Below are positions 1 to 12,262 of a stretch of 64,000 nucleotides of DNA, one piece after another. Position numbers and translations under genes: made by a program. Below the pieces are notes generated by a model. The model was given only the letters and a program-made list of their open reading frames with translations, had not been told where the DNA came from and did no database searches. Positions within the stretch are counted from its first letter, which is position 1; every line of letters starts with the position of its first letter. Source of the stretch: Mixophyes australis (lineage: Eukaryota > Chordata > Amphibia > Anura > Limnodynastidae); the NCBI GenBank assembly GCA_036250195.1, contig JAVHZZ010000003.1, positions 91,308,918 through 91,372,917 of the forward strand, written 5' to 3'.

Positions 1-215
1 AACTGTTGTGTATACATAGAAGGTTTGATTGTATACATGATTGGCCGAGTGCTGAAAAATGGCCCTGTTTTTTGCCTGAAACGTTGACTGATGGGATATC
101 TGCACTTTTTAATGACAATATGTTTGCTTTTATGTGAGAATTAATTTCAGTGCTGTCTGTCCTTTTGCTTTTTTGATTGTTGCTTGGAATGACCACACCT
201 TGACATGCTGTAGCA

Positions 216-475
216 CTTTTAATATTATTATTATTTTTTATTTATAAGGCGCCAAAGGGTTTCACATATCCGTAAATAGGGGGTTAAAACATATAAAAAA
301 AAATACAATATAATATTAGCAAAAAAATAACAATGATATAAACACAAACAAAAAATTTACATAATTACAACCTGCAAAATTACATAATTACATAAGGAAA
401 ACACAAGGAGAGAGGGCCTTGCTTGTGAGAGCTGACAGTCTACATGGGACAGGCGGACACTGAGAGGGTGAACCT
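216..475 (-). repeat. SINE or LINE-tail type repeat, antisense
   Basis: An AT-rich TTATTATTATT start leads into a 'GGCGCCAAAGGGTTTC' block. Further on is 'AGAGGGCCTTGCTTGTGAGAG', the reverse complement of the 'TGTAAGCTCT..GAGCAGGG' block at 42817-42850. The same family recurs at 30661-30910 (antisense) and 42817-43015 (sense), so the assignment rests on internal comparison within the window. The ends are approximate and I found no target duplication. Confidence 0.5.
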
Positions 476-909
476 GAATGGAGGATGCAAAGGCGGAAGA
501 GTTTGTGGTAGGGCTGGTAGGCTTGAAGGAAAAGATGAAATTTAAGGGCACATTTGAAGGCTTGGAAACATAAAAGTGAAAAATTCTATTTGCACCTCAT
601 ATTACAATTCTCCCTCCCATGAAACCTCTTCAGTCATTTCTGATGGTAGAGTAATGAACTTTAGCATTTACTTTTTTGAAACAGGCTTGTTATTTTACCA
701 TATGGTCAGATCTTTGGGTGAATTTGCTTGGACCCTCTCTCCAGGAATGATTGACAACTGTCTCAAGTGTTCTCCATTAGTAAATTTCTTTCTCACAAAG
801 AATAATGGACTTCACATTGTATGGAAAAGGCCTTATAACTGTTTCCAGACTGATGAATAGCAGCATTTGCTTCTGTGAGATCACTGCAGATGTCTTTTCT
901 CCTTTGTAT

Positions 910-1350
910 GTTGCTTAGGGGCACATTTATCAACCACTGCATAAAATTAAAAATAGTTTTCAATCCTTATCGCATCGATATCGGTCATGCGCACAAACAC
1001 CCCTGCACTGTACAGTTGCAGAGAGAGAGCGGTGAGTGACAGGGAGGGATCATGTTATCCATCCACACATGTGCTGTCCAGCTCTGCTCTTCGGAGCAGA
1101 GCTGACAGCACTGAAACTTTTCAATTATGATAATGTACGCCAGCTTCAGCATGCTAAAAAAATTATAATTTTTTTTATCAAACTTTAGTAAATAGCGATA
1201 CTGAGCAGTGCACATACACTGTTATGGGAACTGCTCAGTAAAACGAAGAGATATGCAGTGATAGTAAATAAGATTTTTGAGGTTAATCCCTGAAAACGGC
1301 GGTTTCGGGGATTGAATACACTTTTTACTTTCATAAATAGGCCTTATTTA
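910..1350. mobile_element. Possible degraded MITE
   Basis: The left end ('CACATTTATCAA' then 'TTTTCAATCC') and the reverse complement of the right end ('CTATTTATGAAA' then 'TATTCAATCC') resemble each other loosely. This suggests old terminal inverted repeats about 440 bp apart. No target-site duplication was found. Open frames in this stretch are short and look accidental. Confidence 0.3.
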
Positions 1351-2458
1351 TTTCATAAATAAGTGAATTCTTCAGTCTGAACTGCCAAAGGTCCTGCACC
1401 TGATTGGCAGCAACTAGCTCAAGTTACTTTCTTTATTGATATCGAAGCAGTAAAATTGTACTTACTTTTTTACACATCTCCATTATATTGGGTAATCTTT
1501 GTTGTAGAAAGACAAAATAAAATCTGTTATGGGCTGTTTGTGAAATGAATTATATTTATTGTATTTTAGGTCTGATGAGAACAGTGTATTTGCTAATCAT
1601 GTCCTGATATGTAAAAACACATATTTTAAGATTGTACTTTTTTTTCTCTTCACATTTCTTCATATATTGCATTTCTAGTCTTCAGTTTAATAAAATTTAA
1701 AATTAATAAAATTTGCAGATATCATCATGTTTTCATTCATGGTTGCTATGTTTTAACTTAGAGATGTTAACCACAGTCAATAGATTTCTTATCAACTGGA
1801 TGATACTACATGCATTCTGTGCAAAAAGGTCATAAATCCAAAATTAGGGTGATATATACAGTAAATATAGGGACAGAAACGCTGAGTGACTGTATGTAAG
1901 TCCCAGGTTTCTAACCTTAAACTCCAAGGAAAATTGTTAGTACTGGAAAGACAGTTTTCCAAAAGCTTTGGGCTTAACTAAGAACGAGATGAAGGTTTTC
2001 CTGGAGTGAATGGAGAGGAAGAGCTTCCATTCATTAGCTCGATCTCAGGCCTTCTGACCTGCCAGTCAGACATCAGGCTTACTATTTGTTTCACCTACAA
2101 CGTGTCACTTAAAATGCTATCAGTTTATTCAGTCAGTCTCTCCCATTACCTGGGGAGAGAGGCTGAAAGCTTCCATAGGGACAGAAAATTGCAGTCTTTG
2201 TAAGTGAACTAAAGTTGACATCTGCTGTTTGTGAGTTGGACATTACCTCCTTCCAGACATAAGGAGGGGTTCTCTAATGTATTTGATATAGCTGGAGAGG
2301 CTAGGATAATTTTGTTTTATAATATCTTTACTAAAACTAGCTGGGGCTAGTTGTTCCAATATATTGAACTGTGGTGACTTTATATGGCTGCTGTATGAAA
2401 ATTGCCCTGTCTACCTCAAGAGATGGTGTCTGTATCCTGATCTTGTGACCACACACTT

Positions 2459-2482
2459 ACACACACACACACACACACACAC
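2459..2482. repeat. (AC)n microsatellite
   Basis: An uninterrupted AC dinucleotide run of about 12 repeats in the intron. Its length is probably polymorphic. Confidence 0.9.
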
Positions 2483-4498
2483 TAAAGAATGGCGTTTATC
2501 CCTATACTGCAGTTTCTGCATACCTCCTGAAGAGACTAATTAATAGTTATGCCTTATCTATTGTCACATTATATAATTTGTATCACTGCTACATGCCAGT
2601 ATATGAGCCAGTGAGTTCCCTTTAAGCTAATACATCTGCAAATTTTGGGCAGTGTCCAAGCCTGTGGACAAATGCCGTAATTTAACTTCATGCAGGGTAA
2701 AGTTCTTAATTGTGAGAAAACCATACAAATATGGTGGCAGAAACATGATGCTTGTCTGCTTCAGGGTTTGGAAAACCTGACAAACGGGTAAAAAACAAAT
2801 AAAAAATAATTTTAAAAAATTTCATTATGACAGTGACCCAAAGCCTAGAAACAAAGCCACACTGGAGTGGCTTAAGTGCAAAGTAAAAACATTAACTAGC
2901 TGTTCACCAACAGTCTCCATCCAACCTGATGGACTTCCAAGTAATTTTGCAAAGAACAATAGGTAAAAATTATTATGCTCCAATATACAAAAAAAAATTT
3001 TTTTTGCTACAGTAGGCTCACAATCTTGAACTGCAAATAAAGGTCATTATATCAAAATATATCAAATAAAATATACTTATGTAAGAAAAAAAAAAGTTTT
3101 TTTATTTAATTACACAGAACATTTCATGTTGATCATTGGTAAGAATTCCAAAATAAATCCATTTTGTTTCTGTGACATTATGAAGTGTGATAATTGCCCC
3201 TGGGTATGGATTGTTTTTAATAGCCACTGTATATAAATGTAACATGATTAAAAATCATATTCTGTACAGTAGTATTCCACGATTCATGTAGAACTATGGG
3301 ATTTGGCACTTTGATGGATGTGTGTGACACCATTTCTTCCTATCTTGAACATCTGGAAACTTTCACTAATTCATTTTTATTAGTTTAAAGACTTATGGGG
3401 TATAGCAAAGAAAAGAGATAAAAAGGGGGATATGAATACAAAGGAATAATCGCACACTCAATTATCACTTAACAGTGACAGTAACATTTCTCATGTTTTT
3501 TATTTCTGTTCAGATATTATTTACTTGAGATAATCTGACGGTGTAGGTTGCATCTCACATGTTAGGAAAGCTAATGAGAGTCTTCATGATTGCTTCCACA
3601 ATGCAGAGAGCAAGTAACATTTATGGCTCTAAATATAAATAGCCATATTTATAAACACTGTGCTGGAAACAATTTATGTGATGTACTTCTTCCTGAACTC
3701 TTTCTGAAGATACATTACAGGAGTAACATGTATTTACCCACCATAAGTTATTAAGCCTGGCTACCTCTCTTCATTCTAAATCTCTAGAGCAGTCAACATC
3801 TCCACCTCCTTAAATTGTCATGTTGAAGGGTCTGGACCTGAGCCAGATGGCTGTAAGAACTGTACCAGAGAGCAGCAGGAGAAATCTTTAGCTGAGCTAA
3901 GTGATTGTGGCAGCAGAGCTGCTCCTTTCTCCACAATTATCAGTTCACAGTGTCATATCTCATTTGTGACTGATTGGAAATTGAACACAGCATGTAGCAG
4001 AAATGTCCCTGTGCGCTAGCAGATAACAAAACAAGGAGCACATTATTAGCACATTCATTTTTACACAGTGTGACGATTATAGAAAAACTCAGCTGAAACA
4101 AGACGGACAGAGCAAGTGTAGAGGAAAACCTATAAAGGAAGATGACTGCACTGGGAAGACACAAGCCATTGTCATTAGTGTAATTATACCAGAGGAGCCA
4201 GGTTCAGAATTAGTATCTCAAGAAAAATAAACTGCATTGTAAGTGTCCAAGTCATTACTGGTGTCTGTAATGCTGGGACTCCTCTCAGGACAGTCTATAA
4301 GTTTGGACAGAAGGATACTGTCACACACTGACTTCCATTATTCTCAGTATGGTAGAATATGTGTTACATTGCTTAGTGGATTGTGCCCTGCTCCTGGCTG
4401 TGTTGAGAATGTGGTGTTTTCTGTAACATTGGAGGTTTTATAGTGTAAAATTGTGTTTTGATATCTACTTAATTTGACATGTTGAGATTTAACACTTA

Positions 4499-4673
4499 GG
4501 GCTAGATTTACTAAACTGCGGGTTTCAAAAAGTAGAGATGTTGCCTATAGCAACCAATCAGATTCTAGCTATCATTTTGTAGAATGTACTAAATAAATGA
4601 CAGAGAGAATCTGATTGGTTGCTATAGGCAACATCTCCACTTTTTCAAACCCGCCGTTTAGTAAATCTAGCCC
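4499..4673. mobile_element. PIF/Harbinger-like MITE, palindromic, TSD TTA
   Basis: A 175-bp element whose two halves are near-perfect inverted copies. It starts GGGCTAGATTTACTAAAC and ends with the complement of the same sequence. It is flanked by a 3-bp duplication TTA (4496-4498 and 4674-4676). A TWA duplication with a GGG-type terminus is the usual signature of PIF/Harbinger MITEs. The arm includes the 'GTTGCCTATAGCAACCAATC' block, also present at 7005-7148 and 26857-27030. RNA from it would fold into a long hairpin. Confidence 0.85.
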
Positions 4674-5610
4674 TTAGTTTCCAGAGCTTAAAGTTCAAAA
4701 TAAATCAATCATTTAACAGTAAAGGGTCTGTCTACTTACAATTAAATATATTCCAGTCTTTGCTTCAGACCTATACAAACATTTGACTAATATTATTTAT
4801 CACGACTATCACCCCTGTAGAAAATACTGGTTAACTATGAGCTGATCTTGTTTTGTATTTGATTGCTATGGGATATGCCCATGGTGGTCGCTGTTTGCCC
4901 TACCCGCTGTGTTATACAGGTATGGAGGCATTGTCACTGTGACAACATACTGACACATTCTGTGCTTTGTGAAGAGACAACTAATGGAGGGGGATCTCTT
5001 GTGGGTGATATTTACAGCAGGTTCCTAGTGTTGCTGAGGAAATAGACGAACCCTTTAGTATACATTGCAGGCTGTGTATTTCTCTCAATAATAATTTCCT
5101 GAAATAACTGAAGAGCTTATGCCCACCATGTGCCTTCCACTCCTCTGCAGCAGTCTGCAGTGTAATAGGGAGGTAAGTGAACAAGCAGTGACTGTCTGTG
5201 TTACAGAAATGTACTGGGTCTCAGTTGCAAAGTACAGATTGACTAAGGCACAGCTCAAAGTTATCTTTGGTGGTGCTGTGCGCTTCCATTTGCTTAAGTG
5301 CACCCAAATTTCCACTAAAGTGGTGCTGCTTGTTTTTCGGAGCATCAGAAAAATATGTTTCATTTAGCAGAGTGATATTATATAAATTAAGAGGTGTAGA
5401 AGGTGTATTTTTAGTGGTATTCCTTGATTTGCGGGAGGCCGCACAGCTATTTCCATTCTGCAAAAGGACTGTTGTGTAAGCTCTAAGTTGATGGAGATCT
5501 TGTCCTATGCACTTAATGGGACACATGTTTTTGCCTTTCAGTTATGCTTTGGCAGAGAAGTGCCTGTCTAGGCACCTTTTATGTAAGAAAAACTCTTCAA
5601 ACACACAAAT

Positions 5611-6700
5611 ACAGTCATGGGCAAAAATATTATTTCTAATAATGCACAATGTCTTCCAAAAATAGTAGTAAATGTGTGAATACCACCATATTCTTTGTTT
5701 GCAATGGAATGAAACACAAAAAGCTACCTAAGTTGTGGCTTATTCCACACAGAAATCTTTAAACGGGCAGGGCAAAATTATTGGCACCTTTTTGAAATAA
5801 TTAGATTTTAAGCAGGTGATTGCTTTTCACTTTGGAACTTAACTCACCTGTATTGTGTATCAGGTGCCTGCAATATAAAAATCACTCATTAAATGAGCTT
5901 GAATTTAAAAAAGGACTTGTCTGAGATCAGAGAGGAGATTGTAGCCAAACATGTTCCCATATCCACTTTTAATTAGGAAGTTTATGTCCCATGGCCCAGT
6001 AGCCATCCTCTGCTGGATGCAAGAGAAAGCTTGGTAGAAGATTGCAGAGCAGTATTTTTCAAATGGTGGAGAAAGCACCTTGATGAACTTGTGTCTCAAG
6101 ATCAACTTGAATCATAAGTTATGACCGTTTCAACTCACCATCTGCCACCAACTCAATAAAAAGGGATTATATGGTAGGAGACCCAGGAGGGAGAGAGAGA
6201 CATAAAAAAGCCTGTATCGAGTTTGCCAAAATACAACTTTACAAGTCAAATTCCTCCTTGCAGATTGTCCTGGGGACAGATGAGGATAAAATTAGCTTTT
6301 TTGGTAAAGAAAAGAACACCATCCTTACAGGGAAACAGGAGTTTCAGTGATGTTTTGGGGTATCTATGCTGCATCTTTGAATATGTGTATGGCATCATGA
6401 AATCTGGAAATTACCAAGCCATTTATGAGCGCCATGTTCAATCCAGTGTCAGAAGGTTGGGTCTCCATCAAAGATCATGTGTCTTAAATAGAACAATGAC
6501 CCCGAAGACACTTCAGAAATCATGCAGGAATTGTTCAAGACAAGACAATGGAGTGTTCTAAATCCAGCAATGAATCTAAATCCCATTGAACACCTGTGGA
6601 GAGATCTGAAAACAGCAGTTGGGAGAAGACACCTTTCAAACCTTTAAGAACTGGATCAGTTTGCACAAGAAGAGTGGACCATACTACCAGTAGTGATGCA
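5611..6700 (+). mobile_element. Degenerate Tc1/mariner-like transposon
   Basis: The left end carries 'ACAGTCATGGGCAAAAATAT', a typical Tc1-type terminus, followed by the subterminal 'GGCAAAATTATTGGCACC' block. A broken transposase frame follows from about 5893. The right terminal repeat is not recognisable, so the element is truncated or too diverged near 6690. It lies in the same orientation as SLC9A9. Confidence 0.75.
5893..6690 (+). pseudogene. Tc1/mariner transposase remnant
   Basis: Translation in shifting frames gives pieces of a Tc1 DDE transposase. An N-terminal piece has the sense of 'EEIVAKH' (helix-turn-helix region). A piece around 6490 reads 'NNDPEDTSE', the usual 'DNDPKHTS' region. 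The C-terminal block at 6560-6690 contains 'NPIEHLWRDLKTAVGRRH' and 'EEWTILP', characteristic of the family. There are many stops and frameshifts, including a TAA within the C-terminal block, so no functional enzyme can be made. The family's proteins are about 340 aa, and roughly 265 codons of relic are visible. Confidence 0.8.
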
Positions 6701-7004
6701 CACAAAGCCCATCCATGTACTGACCTACATACTAATTAGTTACAATATAATTGAATATTCTGAATGGATTGCATTAGCACATTTATTTATTTTCTAAAAA
6801 TGCATATGCACATAATTAATAAAATAGTATAATATATTGTTCATGCAGCTGAGAACTCAGAACTCATTACCATATAAATTCTTGCGGTCCTCCTATACCT
6901 TGAAACAAAGATATATGCAAGTGGATACAACAAAATTGGTCTTCTATACAATAGTCTCTCTTAAGGCACCAACCTTACCAAGGAGAGTTTATAGTGGACA
7001 CTAA

Positions 7005-7148
7005 GGGGTATATTTACTAAACTGCAGGTATGAAAAAGTGGAGATTCTAGCTGTCATTTTGTAGAATGTACTAAATAACTAGAATCTGATTGGTTGCTAT
7101 AGGCAACATCTACGCTTTCTCAAACCCGCACTTTAGTAAATATACCCC
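7005..7148. mobile_element. MITE, second copy of the TTTACTAAAC family
   Basis: Inverted ends GGGGTATATTTACTAAAC and its complement enclose the same 'CTAGAATCTGATTGGTTGCT' arm as the 4499 copy. One arm is internally shortened. The expected 3-bp duplication has decayed (TAA on the left, AAA on the right). Confidence 0.75.
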
Positions 7149-8215
7149 AAAATGTTGTAGACCACCACACAACTATGGTAGATATAATCCTTATTATATC
7201 AGACTGCTTTAAATGTAGATGATCTACAACGGTTATATCAAAGGGATCAATATTGGGTAAGTATCCTCTGAACCAGTGTTTAAATGCATCTGACAAATAG
7301 TGCTTTTAAGTTCTGGCCGTCCAGACAAATTATAATGTAATGTATCCTAAAGGTTCCGAAAGATAGACATCTACTATAAAACGCATATGGGGGTCCTCTG
7401 ATACAACACTTGGCAAACATTTTTTAACACCTACCAGAATGTAGTATTGTTAAATGTTTGGGTATAGTATCTACTAAGCAACCTGGTAAATTTGATAATA
7501 TGAACATTAAACAAACAGACCTGATGTGTTTCTTCACATGCTATCATGATTTCATCAGCGGTAAATGAGTTGAAACCTTTTTGTGGGGAATTTAAATTCT
7601 CTGGCACCAATCAAAAGAAAGCATTAACTGAACATCTGCTGTATAATTCCATGTCTTCCAAAGGCATATATAAAAGTAATCACAAGAGAATAAGGGGTAC
7701 TGAAACCTAGTGTACTACATAAAATTAAACTCCCTTAATAGAAATTACATTTTTAACGTTTACAGTTTTGCACAGGACACCTCTGGAGGTATTTCCATCT
7801 TTCTGCACAGCTAGATATAAGTGGTTGTGGACACAGACACAGGCAGCGCCTGGAAACAATTTTTTTTTTTACAGAAACTGTAATGATTGTTTTTATAATT
7901 ACCCCAAGCAGGTATTTGGAGGATTGTGGGGAATAAGCTTCACCAGTTTTCTGTCCCTTTTTAAATGCTTTAAGATAGTGCATATGTATCCATTATTTTT
8001 CTGTAATGTCCTTTCCACATAGAGCTTTCAACATAATGTTTTAGAGGAATGAACAATACGATGTATAATCCAACTATTAATAGACCCTATCAATCACGTT
8101 GTAAATCAGCCTATTACAAGATGCTTCAATAAGTAGCCTCCAGCAGTAATGTTTTACTGGCTTCAGACTTTATTAGTAATAGCTGGGAATAAAATATTCC
8201 ATTTTTTTTTTTCAG

Positions 8216-8418
8216 GTTTGGTAATGGGATTAATCATACGCTACGCTACAAAATCATATGAACTGGAGAGCGGGGCTGTTTATGACTGTGAGAGCTTGAA
8301 AAGCAACCCTCAGATGCTGCTTATTAATGTCACAGACCATATTTACCAGTATGAGTACCAAGGAGAAGTCAACAAGCACAGCGTCCACAACGACCAGGGA
8401 AATGCTATGCTGCAAAAG
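8216..8418 (+). CDS. SLC9A9: SLC9A9 (NHE9) coding exon, 203 bp
   Basis: This exon encodes part of an endosomal Na+/H+ exchanger that swaps luminal H+ for Na+ or K+. The first two bases finish a split glycine codon, then 67 codons follow with no stop. Landmarks are 'LVMGLIIRYATKSYE' (end of an early membrane helix), a luminal-loop stretch with 'VYDCESLKSNPQMLLINVTD' including an Asn-Val-Thr sequon, and 'GNAMLQK' at the end. It lies between TTCAG and GTAACC. The exon joins in frame to the next at 13382. The loop insert and the following 'FHAGYSLKK' favour NHE9 over its paralogues NHE6 and NHE7. The paralogue call comes from recalled family sequence, not a search. Confidence 0.85.
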
Positions 8419-8627
8419 GTAACCACGAGGAGAACCCCTTATCTAAATGTCTTTTGTATTCATGAAGTCAGTTCTGCGTTCCATCATACAACACATGTTT
8501 AAACTGATTAGGTCACACAGCTGATTGGTGCCATGTATTGAGGCATATGATTGGGGTGAGTGCACTAAGTGGCTTTTTACTATGGACAAGCCACTTGTTC
8601 AACCAAAGGTAAAAATTGATACATAGT

Positions 8628-8938
8628 GGGCCTGAGTCATTAAGGAGAGCAAAGCATAAAAAAGGAGTAACATTTGCACCTGGGTAAAACCATGTTGCAC
8701 TGGAGGGGGAGGTAAATTTAAAATGTGGGGACAGATTTATAGTTGGAGTAGGGCATGTAATAGATCAACTTTACATTTCAGTGTAGTAATAAAGCTATTA
8801 AGTATTTGTGTGCTAGATGAAAAAACAGCCAGTATTTAACTTATGTGCAAAATAATAAACTACTTTGCACCCCTTGCATTGTAACATGGTTTGTCCCAGA
8901 GAACATTTACCCATTTTTTGCCTTAATGACTCAGGCCC
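8628..8938. mobile_element. MITE with GGGCCTGA termini, TSD AGT
   Basis: A 311-bp element with 18-bp perfect inverted ends (GGGCCTGAGTCATTAAGG and complement). It is flanked by a 3-bp duplication AGT (8625-8627, 8939-8941). Subterminal blocks such as 'GTAAAACCATGTTGCA' recur in copies at 11844, 19545 and 55649. A 3-bp duplication points to PIF/Harbinger or a related superfamily. It has no coding capacity. Confidence 0.85.
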
Positions 8939-11698
8939 AGTATCTTTAATTCTGCAAGATAATTAAATTTAGATTTACATACTATTCTAAAGTATGTGAA
9001 GTTGCTTCTAAATTCATGATGTAGTCTAGATTCTGCACACTCTTGAGGGTAATTGTCACCAGGTCCTGGTTATTATTATGATGGTTCCCCACCAAGGTCC
9101 TAAATAGTACAGAGGTCCGCTGCTTTCTGTTGTTTATTTATAGATCAGCGTTTCACAATTGTTAAGGATCTCTTTATAAAGATAACATCCGGTCCTAAAT
9201 TTAAATAATTTCCAAAGGGGCCATTTAAGCAGATTCTACGTTTTTACCAGCCTTTACTTGGTGAACTTTACTGGTGTGTATATTTATAAAAAGTAGACTT
9301 CTTAAAGCTGGCATTACACAGATAGAGCAGTATTCTTGCAGTCTCCCAATGCTTGTCAATGTGTAAAACATGCACCAAATTGTGCCACATTAGATCCACT
9401 TATACAAGTGTATACATGAGGGGTGTGAGTAGAGGTCAGCAATGTGATCAGGGCACCTCATAACAGGCAGCTGATTATGCTCTCTGCCCATATATATATT
9501 GCTCCATCTGATTGTCAGGACTAATCTATATATCAGGAACAGTGACAGGAAAGCTAACAAGGACTGAAGTGTTAACTATTTCACTGCCAGTGACATACAA
9601 TTTGTGGCCTGACTGTGACTTTAGTGTGCCAGTAGGCAACTGGTTCATATGTAACTAGCTATTGGGTGTCCTGGTCACCTGATCGCCACTTAGAAACCGG
9701 AGGAGAGATTGCTATCCCTTTGTGTGATAACGTCATCCCTCTAACAGCCAAGTTACATCAGTGTTCACTGATGTTTCTGGCTTGAGATGATCTACGTCTC
9801 AGGTCATCTGTGCCACTCACCCAAAGTGTTATATATGTATAGGCTTGGTTCAATTAACAGCACTGACTGAAAACCGTGTGCACAAGGGGTAGGTGACTGC
9901 TCGTACCAATACGAAGCTACAGTCACAGAGATTGTGGCTTCTTGTTTGACCCCATCACAAATGTTTTAAAGTGGTGAACAAAAAATAATACTCTAGTTTT
10001 TGTAGAATTTTATTTATAAAAGTGCTATAAAAGGTGTTTTTTTGCCATATAGTAGGATAATACTTTCAAAAAACTTTGAATTCTTTAAAAAGAAATTTAA
10101 GGACAGCATCATTTGTTAATACTGTAATTTAGCTTTGATTGAACTGGATTAAGTGAGTTATGGAATAACACCTTCCTCCTGTTCTTAAAAAGAGGATATA
10201 ATGCAAAATTATTTTCACTGCTTAGACCAATTTCTATTGTGAGGAAAGTATTATCGTTAAAGTCAATCAGTTTATAACTGACATTTAATGCACTGGAGCA
10301 AGTGTCAGGAAGAGAATTTCCACTCTCAGGTTTCTTTATTTACATCTGATGTCATTTCATTTATTGTTAATTTAATTTTTTCTTTTTTTCAAAATATTTT
10401 TCATTTTAACTTTTCCAATGTATTTGTACTTGGAGTTTGTTGTGGAAAACTATCTTTACACCATTGGGGAAGTCTGAAACACTGTTTACACAGAACTTCT
10501 CTGTGGATTTTACCAAAACTTTAAATTGCTTACACTGTAAAGCTTTTCTACAACAGGCAAAGTGAGGTAGGTGGGTTTAGGAGCACTAACCACCAAATAG
10601 ACTAAACAAGGAAACTCTGCTAATTTCATCCTTTTCAAATGTGCCCCTATAGGTTAATTTATTTGTTTGAATCGTTGAAAAGCTCCTGTAATCTCCATTC
10701 ATGTGAGCAATTTGTTTTCAGAAGTAAATTAGCTGCTTGGAACTGCTTAGGCATATATTAGCAGTTCTTCCCTTTTAATCTTATTAAAGTACCTCCAATA
10801 GATTTTATCTTTCTCCTCTCAATGGTTCGGACTAGACTAGAAGATGGAGATAGGCCCAGGACGCCCCTTTGTGTCTACAGCCAGACCACAGCAATAACTT
10901 GATTAATGAATCCATATTGGAGAACTGACAAACATATTTCTTATGGGTTTCACCTGCTATAAATGGTATATAAAGTAGAGAAGTGCAAGAATATGGAATA
11001 ATAATGATTAGGTAGACAAAAGATAAACATGGAAATGTATACCCTATGAGGTACACAGAAGGGTTAGTGGCCTTGGTGCCAATTCCTCTGCTGTTCGTCA
11101 GTGTCACATTAAACCACATGTCCTACTGTTTATTGGTGTTTATTAGTGGCATTTCAGTGCAGAAGGAAAATGTTGGAGATGCTACAGTGTATCTTTGGAA
11201 CCTGATTTAATTGAAAAGTTGTCAGGCTGAGCAATATAATAGTATTTCAGGAACTACTGATCTGAAGAAATATGTGCCCGGCCTTCTGTTAACCTATCAG
11301 GGAAAAATATGCTGAAACATCACTTCCTGTTTTTCTACACAGGGGCTCACTAGTCAAAATTCTCCACTGACAGCACTTTGCTGAGCAGATAACGTTTCTA
11401 CAGTGACAGTTGGAAGAACAATTGTCTGCTGTTTCCTTAAAGTCAAATGTTCGTACAAGTGAAAGAACTGCAACAAATGTATTCTATATGGATAAGCCAA
11501 ATGGGACATTACAATTGACAAAGGCAGAATGTTATGTACATTGTGTAATACAATTTGTTAATTTTATTAATAAATGATTGTCAGAAGAAAGGGATTGACA
11601 AACAATGTTATATCTTCCAGTTGTTTATAATACCATGCTTGTTCTAACAGTGTAGTAGAATGTTTGTGTATATCACATATCACAATATAGTAGTAAAG

Positions 11699-12262
11699 TA
11701 GGGATGGGCAACAAGTGGCCCTAGGTCTGTATGTGTCCCTCAAAGCCTTCACCTGCTGCCCCCAGCTGCTTTATTGTCAGATTTGTTTGTTACAGCTTAT
11801 AATATTTGTTTCAAATGACTGCTGATATGTTATTATAGATTCTGGGCCTGATTCATTAAGGAAAGGAAAGAAAAAAAATGAGTAACTTTGCACCCTGGCA
11901 AAACCATGTTGTATTGGAGGGGGAGGTAAATTTAAAATGTGGGGACAGAGTTATAGTTAGGGTAGGGCATGTCTTAAATTAACTTTAAATTTCAGTGTAA
12001 ACATAAAGCTATCATGTACTTGTGTGCTACATGAAAAAACAGCCACTATGTAACTTATATGCATAATAATAAACTAATATGCATCTCTTGCATTGACATG
12101 TAACATTGTGTTGTCCCGGAAAAAACAGAATGAATCAGGCCGTCTGTGATTAAATGTATTGTTTAACTTGTTACTGAGATTAAGGTTAAGGTGTGGCTAT
12201 ATTTGAAGGTTAGACGGCCACACCATGCATCCCCCAAAATTATTTCAGGTTGCTCATCACTG
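11699..12262. mobile_element. hAT-like MITE, interrupted by a younger MITE
   Basis: The ends read 'AGGGATGGGCAAC' (left) and 'GCTCATCACTG' (right), matching the inverted ends of the 17281-17548 copy. The left flank TAGTAAAG and right flank TTATAAAG form a decayed 8-bp duplication, as hAT insertions make. The body matches 17281-17548 in reverse orientation and 25320-25586 in the same orientation. It is split by the 300-bp element at 11844-12143. Confidence 0.75.
11844..12143. mobile_element. GGGCCTGA-family MITE nested in a hAT-like MITE
   Basis: It has inverted ends GGGCCTGATTCATT and complement, and a 3-bp duplication TCT (11841-11843, 12144-12146). Its internal sequence matches the 8628-8938 copy. 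It sits inside the element at 11699-12262, so it inserted later. Confidence 0.8.

Larger units (their letters stand above)
1..8215 (+). other. SLC9A9: SLC9A9 intron preceding the first visible exon (partial)
   Basis: This is inferred to be the intron that precedes the exon at 8216. It ends in a long T-rich tract and a TTCAG acceptor at 8211-8215. The exon starts in phase 1, completing a glycine codon begun in an upstream exon outside the window. Apart from the repeats listed separately I see no gene here. The AT-rich stretches 1350-2450, 2490-4490, 4680-5610, 6700-7000 and 7150-8200 contain only short open frames with no recognisable protein similarity. Confidence 0.7.

Noticed and set aside
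8149..8502. A continuous 117-codon frame starting at an ATG upstream of the SLC9A9 exon.
   Set aside because: The parts before 8216 and after 8418 are intron. The splice sites and family similarity define the exon, and the ATG is accidental.
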